From NCBI GenBank assembly GCA_031273485.1, contig JAISRS010000050.1, forward strand, positions 1-5,362: 5,362 nucleotides of DNA. The letters are read 5' to 3'. The stretch's first letter is position 1. Every line of letters starts with the position of its first letter. Under the pieces are notes generated by a model. That model ran no database searches and had not been told where the DNA came from. It saw only the letters and a program-made list of their open reading frames with translations. Positions 1 to 5,362 of this stretch are shown here, piece after piece. A program made the translations under genes and the position numbers. Source of the stretch: Prevotellaceae bacterium (lineage in GTDB: Bacteria; Bacteroidota; Bacteroidia; Bacteroidales; UBA932).

Positions 1-1242
1 AAAATCAATCCTTTTTTTCTCAATTCGACAATAACACAACCTGCATTTAAAGAAGCAGTGAAACTGTCCGAAACAACCAAATATTTTAAATCTCTTTTGA
101 GTGAAACTTCTAATCATGAAATTGGATTTTGCAGAATAAGTGGACGAAAAACAAAATTATTCAAAGCCGGTAGAGATAACTCTCTGATGTCGGGTTCAGG
201 TGGATTTGTGAATTTTCATCCTAATTTTCAACAGGGAATGATGCTTTCAAAGGAAATGCTTATCCGAATGTTTTTTATTCCTTACGGTTCAGTATTTGTC
301 GGCGGACGCATTGCCGTTATTCATGGCAATGACAAAGATGTAAATACTTTTTTTGTAGAACAGAATTGTAAAGCAAATGATGGAAATATTGCCATGACTT
401 CTTCCTGCGGTGTGTTGAAATCGGAATATGGAATACCTGCAAACGCATTGTTTCGCTTTGTTGATAATTTGTTTATCAATCGTTTAAGCATAGCAACGAA
501 CGATACTAAAAATTTGTCTTTAACACTGTATCATTTCACTAATTTCGGGGCAAGTCCGGATATCGTAATATACAAGTTACCGACAAATGTTTTTAGATTT
601 TATTCTGCGTGTCAAAATAATGTCTTAAAATCCGACTGGCAGCCTTTTCTGATGGCTCATTATACTAACTCAAAATATAAAGGGGCAAAATATAACCATT
701 CTACTTCCGTTTATGAACTTGTCAAGAAAAATAGCGTGGAACAATTCGCTTTTGATGATTATAAAACGTGGCGTAATACGGTGTTAGATAACTTACTTAA
801 TGGAAACTCCTTATTGAGGCAGTTTAAGAAATGGGGGAGGAACCATAAATTTAATTTTAATATTGTCGAAATATATCAAAAATACATACGAAATATGAAA
901 CAGGAAACATTAAACAAAATCAAAGAATTAGCTCTTTTTCTAACAAATACGGATGAAGATGCTATCAAAAAACACATTAAAGCCTTGGATGGTTTTAAAA
1001 ACCCTTATGAACTTCGTCGTTTCTTTTTGAAGAAAGTAGTGGTAAAAAATTATAACGATGGAGCGGAGAACCCAAAAATAACAGTAGATGAATTGATCAA
1101 CTATCTGTTCCCGGACGATATATCGTGGCGAAACATACGAGATATTTTACTTTTTGCCATTTATCAGGAACTTCATGCAAAAAACATTCGTGTCGAAGCA
1201 GAATTACTTGATGATGAATCGTCCAATGAAGAAGAAGAATAA
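1..1242 (+). CDS. cas8b1: Cas8b1/Cst1, large subunit of type I-B Cascade (5' end missing)
   Basis: Large subunit of the type I-B effector complex, expected to recognise the PAM and start unwinding of target DNA. The frame is open to base 1 and its first 19 codons read like ordinary protein, so I treat the gene as cut by the window edge. A GTG at 58 would give 394 aa, but it has no convincing ribosome site. Numbered from that GTG, visible marks are a CRISGR segment at 25-30, GFVNFHPNF at 49-57, and a hydrophobic LIRMFFIPYG stretch at 68-77. Near the C-terminus a WRNIRDILLFAIYQEL helix (357-372) resembles the conserved end of Cst1 proteins. The protein ends in an acidic tail (385-394). Cst1 proteins normally carry two CXXC pairs near the N-terminus; here both look degenerate. 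Assignment rests on these patterns plus its position just before cst2-type cas7; Cas8 sequences diverge quickly, so the subfamily is less certain than the role. Confidence 0.82.
   Translation, partial: KINPFFLNSTITQPAFKEAVKLSETTKYFKSLLSETSNHEIGFCRISGRKTKLFKAGRDNSLMSGSGGFVNFHPNFQQGMMLSKEMLIRMFFIPYGSVFVGGRIAVIHGNDKDVNTFFVEQNCKANDGNIAMTSSCGVLKSEYGIPANALFRFVDNLFINRLSIATNDTKNLSLTLYHFTNFGASPDIVIYKLPTNVFRFYSACQNNVLKSDWQPFLMAHYTNSKYKGAKYNHSTSVYELVKKNSVEQFAFDDYKTWRNTVLDNLLNGNSLLRQFKKWGRNHKFNFNIVEIYQKYIRNMKQETLNKIKELALFLTNTDEDAIKKHIKALDGFKNPYELRRFFLKKVVVKNYNDGAENPKITVDELINYLFPDDISWRNIRDILLFAIYQELHAKNIRVEAELLDDESSNEEEE
895..1242 (+). CDS. candidate Cas11b small subunit, internal in-frame start within cas8
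   Basis: An in-frame ATG at 895 inside cas8 would yield a 115-residue protein identical to the Cas8 C-terminal domain. It begins MKQETLNKIKELALFL, continues as mostly charged, probably helical sequence and ends in the acidic tail. Type I-B, I-C and I-D large-subunit genes are known to produce a separately translated Cas11 small subunit from their 3' end, and length, position and helical character fit here. The ATG sits at what looks like a domain boundary, after the EIYQKYIRN segment. No Shine-Dalgarno motif precedes it. The upstream 30 bases are A-rich, as is the region upstream of the cas7 start in this operon. This is inference by analogy; the codon may simply encode an internal methionine. 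Confidence 0.4.
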   Translation: MKQETLNKIKELALFLTNTDEDAIKKHIKALDGFKNPYELRRFFLKKVVVKNYNDGAENPKITVDELINYLFPDDISWRNIRDILLFAIYQELHAKNIRVEAELLDDESSNEEEE

Positions 1243-1260
1243 ATATAAAAATTGAATATT

Positions 1261-2325
1261 ATGAATAATTTAAAAGCACAGGGATTTATCCTTATTGATG
1301 TAGATGTGGTTGCGTTAAATAATGCAGGCAAAAACACACAAAGCAATTTCGACAATGCTGTCGGTACAAAACGTATTTATAAAGAAGGTAAAAGTTATGT
1401 TTATGTTTCCGGACAGGCATGGCGTTACTGGTGGCGCGATACGCTGCAAAAGACTTTCAATTGGGAATTATCGCCAATTACAAGAGACAGTAAAATAGCC
1501 TTTACTGCAGCAGATCCAATAAAATATGCCGATGATGATATTTTCGGTTATATGAAGGCGGCGGCGGAAGAAATAGTGGATGAAAAAGGAAAGACGAAAA
1601 AGGAGAATATTACTGTTACTCGAGTTTCTCCATTGAAAAATTCTGTTCTTGTTTCTGTGGGGGCTGTAACACCTGTTGAGAATTGGTCAAGCATGGCACG
1701 TCAAGATGCCGATTCGGTTCCTTATGGTAAGCAAGAATACAGCGCTATTATGAAAGGCATGTTCAGTCTTGATTTGGAACAAGCAGGCACGTTTGCAACC
1801 TATAACAAAACAGGATTTAAAAATTTGACGGAAGCGTTGAAAAAACAGGCATTGGAAAATGGCGCTACTGAAATTGATGACCGATTTTTGAAAAATGAAA
1901 AAGGGAATCCTTATAAATTAGTTCGTTTGGCTCCCGATGTTCGCGAAAAGAGAATTACCGAAACAATTTTAGCATTAAAAAATATTTCCGGAGGCGCCAT
2001 GCAAACCAATAATATGGGAGATGTTACGCCCAAGTTTATTGTTTTAGCGACTTTAAACAGTGGAAATCATCCGTTTTCGCATATTGCTTCTTCCGGTGGA
2101 ATCAAAGATGATATTATAGATTTGAATATTAGCGCTCTTAAAGAAGTTTTGAGTGATTACAAAAACGATTTTCAAGGAACTGTTTTTATTGGTCGCCGTT
2201 CAGGATTTTTCGACAATAAGGCGAATGAATTGAGCGCGTTGGAAACGGAATATCCCAATGTGAAAGTTCTGACAATCAATGAAGCCATCGACAAATATAC
2301 GGAACAACTGAAAAAACAACTGTAA
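1261..2325 (+). CDS. cas7: Cas7/Cst2/DevR, crRNA-binding backbone subunit (type I-B)
   Basis: Repeated backbone subunit of Cascade: several copies coat the crRNA spacer and hold the RNA-DNA hybrid. The 354-aa product matches the DevR/Cst2 pattern throughout. It has an N-terminal RRM-like strand with GFILIDVDVVALNNAGKN (8-25), VSGQAWRYWWRDTL (49-62), DPIKYADDDIFGYM (85-98), TRVSPLKNSVLVSVGAV (120-136), YSAIMKGMFSLDLEQAGTF (160-178), and a Gly-rich GGAMQTNNMGDVTPKF segment (244-259). Length is normal for the family. I chose the ATG at 1261 because the family N-terminus is short before the first strand; an in-frame TTG at 1252 would add only three residues. It follows cas8 by 18 AT-rich bases with no Shine-Dalgarno motif and is followed by cas5 after a single base. 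Identity is very secure. Confidence 0.96.
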   Translation: MNNLKAQGFILIDVDVVALNNAGKNTQSNFDNAVGTKRIYKEGKSYVYVSGQAWRYWWRDTLQKTFNWELSPITRDSKIAFTAADPIKYADDDIFGYMKAAAEEIVDEKGKTKKENITVTRVSPLKNSVLVSVGAVTPVENWSSMARQDADSVPYGKQEYSAIMKGMFSLDLEQAGTFATYNKTGFKNLTEALKKQALENGATEIDDRFLKNEKGNPYKLVRLAPDVREKRITETILALKNISGGAMQTNNMGDVTPKFIVLATLNSGNHPFSHIASSGGIKDDIIDLNISALKEVLSDYKNDFQGTVFIGRRSGFFDNKANELSALETEYPNVKVLTINEAIDKYTEQLKKQL

Positions 2326-2326
2326 T

Positions 2327-3010
2327 ATGAAAGTTTTCAAAATTGATATAACGGCGTGGACTTCAAGTTTCAAATATCCGAATTTGATTTCGGGATTTCA
2401 ACCTACTCTTGAAGTTCCACCGCTTAGTACAGTTTTGGGATTAATCAATTCGGCTTCAGGTAAATATATTAAACCTTCATATTTAAATATCGGTTATTAT
2501 TTTGAATTTGAAGCCAAGTCGGTTGATTTGGAAACCATTTATCAAATTGAAGCGCATGAAAAAGGTTATCCGAAAAATTCAACCAAATCAAATGTTATAA
2601 ATAGAGAATTTCTTTTTAATAACCATTTGATACTTTATGTACAGGAAAAGGAAATTTCCGATTATTTCCGTTTGCCTGTTTATCCGTTATTGTTGGGGCG
2701 GAGCAATGATTTAGCAACAGTTAATGAAATCAAAGAGATCGAATTAACGGAAATAACAAGAGCAAATAAAATAAAAGGGCAGATTATTCCTTTTATTGGA
2801 AATTATTTGCCCGGATTGATACAGCCTTTGCCTAAATATTTTTCCGATACCATTCCTCGAAACAATTTAGGAACAGAAGCTTATTCTGTAATTAGCTGTA
2901 ATGCTTCCGATGGACAGACAAATTTGCCTGCCTGCGTTGATTATCTTCCTTCCAACAAAGAAGTCCATATCTATTTCCATGAATTGGATTTTAGTTCCTT
3001 TTATGAGTAA
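2327..3010 (+). CDS. cas5: Cas5, type I-B Cascade subunit (Cas5b/Cas5t)
   Basis: Cas5 binds the 5' handle of the crRNA and joins the Cas7 filament to Cas8. The 227-aa product has the family hallmarks: an N-terminal ferredoxin-like strand (MKVFKIDITAWTSSFKYPN, 1-19), the PPLSTVLGLINSASG loop and helix (31-45) typical of Cas5 N-termini, and LLLGRSNDLATV (121-132), a conserved Cas5 segment. A C-terminal part rich in Pro and Gly follows (IGNYLPGLIQPLP, 157-169). Length is typical. In I-B systems crRNA cleavage is done by Cas6, so Cas5 here is presumed structural. The ATG lies one base after the cas7 stop, and the 3' end overlaps cas3 by 8 bp, pointing to translational coupling and matched subunit production. 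The N-terminus is unambiguous because the next upstream in-frame sequence lies inside cas7. Confidence 0.94.
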   Translation: MKVFKIDITAWTSSFKYPNLISGFQPTLEVPPLSTVLGLINSASGKYIKPSYLNIGYYFEFEAKSVDLETIYQIEAHEKGYPKNSTKSNVINREFLFNNHLILYVQEKEISDYFRLPVYPLLLGRSNDLATVNEIKEIELTEITRANKIKGQIIPFIGNYLPGLIQPLPKYFSDTIPRNNLGTEAYSVISCNASDGQTNLPACVDYLPSNKEVHIYFHELDFSSFYE

Positions 3011-5327
3011 TACGGTAAAACATATTCACTTCACCGAGATTTTGGCAAAGTCAGACCCTCCGATTTTGTTGAAACAACACGTGGAAGAAGGACTTACTAT
3101 TCAAGAATTATTGAAAATAGTGTTCCCAAATTTACCTGTCAAGAATGTTGAGCATTTTTGGGAATTGCTTCGTTTATGCGTTATTTGCCATGATTTAGGT
3201 AAATCGCATATTGAATTTCAGCGGATGTTGCACAAACTGTCAAATAAATGGTATAGCCAAAGACATGAGTTATATTCAATACCTTTCATTGAAGCTTTGG
3301 AAATTGAAGATGCAGACAAAACGCTTATAAAGCAAGTCGTTGCCGGTCACCACAGAAGATATGATGAGCTACTTTGTTTTATTGGACGTTCATACAAACA
3401 AGCGAACAGTAATTCATTTGCGTTAGACTTTGAAGATGATAACAAACTCTCTTTTGAAGATGAATTTAAACGGTGTTTAAATTCGGAATATGTCATTTCG
3501 TTAATGAAAGAATACGGCTTACATTTATTCAATCTCAATGCAAAATTACCGAACGAATTAATACACAATTTTCTGAAGAATCCCACTCATTTGGAACATT
3601 CAAATTATTTTACATTGCTATTGCTGTTAGGCGCTTTCAAGCAATGCGACCATTTGTCGTCTGCGTCCATTTTTGAAATTAGAACATTGTTCGACAGTGA
3701 TTTCCATTATTTATCCGATAAGCACAATGACTTACTGACGAAAGGTTTTGATTTCTATCCTCATCAAAAAGAATCTTCACAAGCCACAGGCAACGTGATA
3801 TTGACAGCTCCAACTGGTTCAGGTAAAACAGAGTCGGCGATGTTGTGGTTGCAGAAACAAATGCAGGTATCGGGACAGGGTCGGGTGTTTTATATATTGC
3901 CGTTCACCGCCTCTATCAATGCTATGTATGAAAGACTTAGAACAGATTTGGGAGATAAAAGTAAGGTTGGATTGCTTCATGGAAAATTATCCGCTTATCT
4001 TGACAGTTTAATTGAGCGAGAACATTCCGATATTTCAAAAGACGAGCGAATTGATTTTATACACAAGATTAAAGCAGCCTATCAGACGATTGTTACACCT
4101 CTAAAAATTGCTACGCCATTTCAATTATTGAAGCATATTTTCGGTTTGAAAGGATTTGAAAAAGGCATATTTGAATGGGCGGGAGGTTACTTTATTTTTG
4201 ATGAAATACACGCATATAACCCCAATGTGTTTGCTCAAATAGTTGTGTTAATAGAATTTGCGGTAAAATATCTGGGCGTGAAAGTATTTGTAATGACGGC
4301 AACACTGCCACGATTTTTAAAAACAGAATTACAAAAAGCCATTGGTTCATATACCGAAATATCAGCAAAGGACAAATTGTACCAACAATTTACTCGCCAC
4401 AGAGTAATCTTAAAAGACGGCTTGTTGTCACAAAATACAAGTCTTATTCAGACTGATTTGAATAGAGACAAAAAAGTTCTGGTAGTGTGTAATACGGTAG
4501 AACAAGCTCAAAAAGTTTATGCGGAACTACGCTCGGAAAATAAGGTATTATTGCATGGAAGTTTTAATGCTTTTGACAGAAATGTGAATGAATCGAAGTT
4601 AAAAGAAGATAATGTAAAACTGCTCGTTGGGACACAAGCCATAGAAGTGAGTTTGGATATTGATTATGATGTTATTTATACAGAACCTGCACCTATTGAT
4701 GCCTTGATTCAACGATTTGGACGAGTAAACCGAGAACGCAAAAAAGGAATTTGCCCTTGCTTTGTGTTTACTGAAAGAAATGATGCCGATAAATATATTT
4801 ATCCCAATAAAGAAGTTATTGACAGAACTTTAGAAGTCCTAAGCCGTTTTACCGAAAGTATTCAAGAGAAAGATTTGCAAGAAGCTATCGATTATGTATA
4901 TCCCAACTGGACGGAAAAGGACGCAGAAGATTATAATTTAACAAAAGAGCTTTTGTGGGACTATGTAAAGCGACTGTCCCCGTTCATACATTCGGATAAA
5001 TCGGAAGAAGATTTTTATAGCCAATTTGACGGAATCAAAGTATTACCTGCAAGATGTCAGATTGAATATAAGGGTTACTTAAATGAATTTGAATTTGTTA
5101 AAGCAGAATCTTTGAAAGTACAAATTAGCAAATCCCGTTTTGCAGAATTGATAAAATCAAAAGAAATTCAATTGGATAAATATGTTTTTGAACGTTCAGA
5201 TAAAGATCATTTAGAGGAAACGAAATATTTTGTGATTAATCGGAAATACACAAGTGATCTGGGTTTACAAATAAAAGAAGAGGAAGATAAGGAGGTTTTA
5301 ATAAATGTAGCCGATAATTGTTGGTGA
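3003..5327 (+). CDS. cas3: Cas3, HD nuclease-DExH helicase of type I-B interference
   Basis: Effector nuclease-helicase recruited by target-bound Cascade; it nicks the displaced strand and degrades DNA as it translocates 3'-5'. The 774-aa product is complete. The HD domain occupies about 1-220, with H26 (LLKQH), H63-D64 (CHDLGK), H88 (RHELYS), the pair H116-H117 (VAGHHRRYDEL) and D216 (CDHLSS) as likely metal ligands. The helicase follows: Walker A APTGSGKTE at 269-277, DEIH at 400-403 (motif II), MTATLP at 431-436 (motif III), VLVVCNTVEQA at 492-502 (motif IV), GTQAIEVSLDID at 543-554 (motif V), and QRFGRVNR at 570-577 (motif VI). The C-terminal domain runs to 774. No key residue is missing, so it should be active. 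The ATG at 3003 was chosen because the HD domain starts soon after it; ATGs at 2901, 2910 and 2979 would add residues translated from inside cas5. It overlaps the cas5 stop by 8 bp, suggesting coupled translation. Confidence 0.96.
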   Translation: MSNTVKHIHFTEILAKSDPPILLKQHVEEGLTIQELLKIVFPNLPVKNVEHFWELLRLCVICHDLGKSHIEFQRMLHKLSNKWYSQRHELYSIPFIEALEIEDADKTLIKQVVAGHHRRYDELLCFIGRSYKQANSNSFALDFEDDNKLSFEDEFKRCLNSEYVISLMKEYGLHLFNLNAKLPNELIHNFLKNPTHLEHSNYFTLLLLLGAFKQCDHLSSASIFEIRTLFDSDFHYLSDKHNDLLTKGFDFYPHQKESSQATGNVILTAPTGSGKTESAMLWLQKQMQVSGQGRVFYILPFTASINAMYERLRTDLGDKSKVGLLHGKLSAYLDSLIEREHSDISKDERIDFIHKIKAAYQTIVTPLKIATPFQLLKHIFGLKGFEKGIFEWAGGYFIFDEIHAYNPNVFAQIVVLIEFAVKYLGVKVFVMTATLPRFLKTELQKAIGSYTEISAKDKLYQQFTRHRVILKDGLLSQNTSLIQTDLNRDKKVLVVCNTVEQAQKVYAELRSENKVLLHGSFNAFDRNVNESKLKEDNVKLLVGTQAIEVSLDIDYDVIYTEPAPIDALIQRFGRVNRERKKGICPCFVFTERNDADKYIYPNKEVIDRTLEVLSRFTESIQEKDLQEAIDYVYPNWTEKDAEDYNLTKELLWDYVKRLSPFIHSDKSEEDFYSQFDGIKVLPARCQIEYKGYLNEFEFVKAESLKVQISKSRFAELIKSKEIQLDKYVFERSDKDHLEETKYFVINRKYTSDLGLQIKEEEDKEVLINVADNCW
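5288..5310 (+). promoter_or_regulatory. strong Shine-Dalgarno motif followed by an ATG-TAG start-stop
   Basis: Near the end of cas3 the bases TAAGGAGGT (5288-5296) form an almost perfect anti-16S match, 8 nt before an ATG at 5305. The very next codon is TAG (5308-5310), so this start would make a single-residue minimal ORF. No other junction in the operon has such a motif. It may serve the downstream gene by holding ribosomes near the GTG at 5324, may mark a start disrupted by mutation or read error, or may simply be Lys-Glu-Val codons of cas3 that resemble a ribosome site. Confidence 0.4.
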
Positions 5328-5362
5328 AAGGTCATATATTCATTACCTTATCTTGTAAAGGG
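5324..5362 (+). CDS. possible start of the next gene, perhaps cas4 (cut by window end)
   Basis: A GTG at 5324 overlaps the cas3 stop as GTGA and stays open to the last base, giving (V/M)KGHIFITLSCKG. In type I-B loci cas4 usually follows cas3, and Cas4 proteins begin with a segment of the form TxIxYxxxCxR whose Cys binds an iron-sulfur cluster. HIFITLSCK places its His and Cys seven residues apart, as in that segment, but the Tyr and Arg are absent. A different frame (5332-5355) reads SYIHYLIL, which resembles the same segment but is bounded by TAG and TAA. Only 13 codons are visible, so identity and frame are both tentative. Confidence 0.3.
   Translation, partial: MKGHIFITLSCKG

Larger units (their letters stand above)
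1..5327 (+). other. type I-B cas interference operon (partial)
   Basis: Four genes in the order cas8b1-cas7-cas5-cas3 lie head to tail on one strand with junctions of +18 nt, +1 nt and -8 nt. This is the standard gene order of the Tneap-type I-B interference module. No hairpin-plus-T-run terminator or promoter-like gap separates them, so a single transcript beginning upstream of the window is inferred. The module has a complete Cas3 with both nuclease and helicase motifs, which argues for ordinary DNA interference. Cas6 and the adaptation genes (cas4, cas1, cas2) are not visible and are expected upstream and downstream respectively. No CRISPR repeats occur in the window. Confidence 0.9.

Noticed and set aside
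1252..1260. TTG at 1252 as the cas7 start
   Set aside because: It adds only three residues; ATG at 1261 is a better codon and fits the family N-terminus.
1173..1355. 60-codon minus-strand open frame across the cas8/cas7 junction
   Set aside because: Low-complexity Ser-rich product mirroring the acidic tail codons of cas8; antisense shadow with no initiation signal.
2901..3002. N-terminal extension of Cas3 from ATGs at 2901, 2910 or 2979
   Set aside because: These codons lie inside cas5, the extra residues show no Cas3 features, and ATG 3003 gives the normal HD-domain start with a usual short overlap.
3347..3676. Small open frames on either strand within the Cas3 HD region (3347-3586 minus, 3473-3676 plus)
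   Set aside because: Both overlap fully with well-supported cas3 coding sequence and show no recognisable domain.
1..5362. CRISPR-associated transposon (type I-B CAST) hypothesis
   Set aside because: Those systems lack cas3 and carry Tn7-like genes; here Cas3 is complete with intact HD and helicase motifs, and no transposition gene is seen.
1..5362. CRISPR array, tRNA, insertion sequence or terminator
   Set aside because: No regularly spaced direct repeats, cloverleaf, inverted terminal repeats or hairpin followed by a T-run were seen; the T7 run at 12-18 is within cas8 codons.

Overview
The window holds the interference half of a type I-B CRISPR-Cas locus (Tneap-like branch, the Cst1/Cst2/Cas5t lineage). 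Base composition is AT-rich. The junctions between the cas genes are tight and lack Shine-Dalgarno motifs. Together with the character of the Cas proteins this suggests a member of the Bacteroidota, although a low-GC anaerobe from another phylum that acquired the locus cannot be excluded from sequence alone.

Layout, all on the + strand: the 3' part of cas8b1/cst1 (1-1242, cut by the left edge), cas7/cst2 (1261-2325), cas5 (2327-3010), and a full HD-DExH cas3 (3003-5327). The last 35 bases probably start the next gene, possibly cas4. Gaps are 18 nt and 1 nt, and cas5/cas3 overlap by 8 bp, so this reads as one polycistronic, translationally coupled operon. No promoter, terminator, tRNA, CRISPR repeat or mobile element is visible. 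No gap between genes exceeds 18 bp, so there is no unexplained non-coding stretch.

How the genes work together: Cas7 subunits form the backbone along the crRNA, Cas5 caps the 5' handle end, and Cas8 is the large subunit that recognises the PAM and opens the target. Cas3 is then recruited to nick and processively degrade the target DNA. The crRNA-processing endonuclease Cas6 is not in view. It would normally lie upstream of cas8 in this gene order, and cas4-cas1-cas2 would normally follow cas3.

This is a recognisable CRISPR system, not a new one. The points worth a second look are: a possible internally translated Cas11b small subunit at the 3' end of cas8, apparent loss of the CXXC pairs that gave the Cst1 family its name, and a strong Shine-Dalgarno motif aimed at an ATG-TAG start-stop at the end of cas3, where the frame of the following gene is ambiguous.
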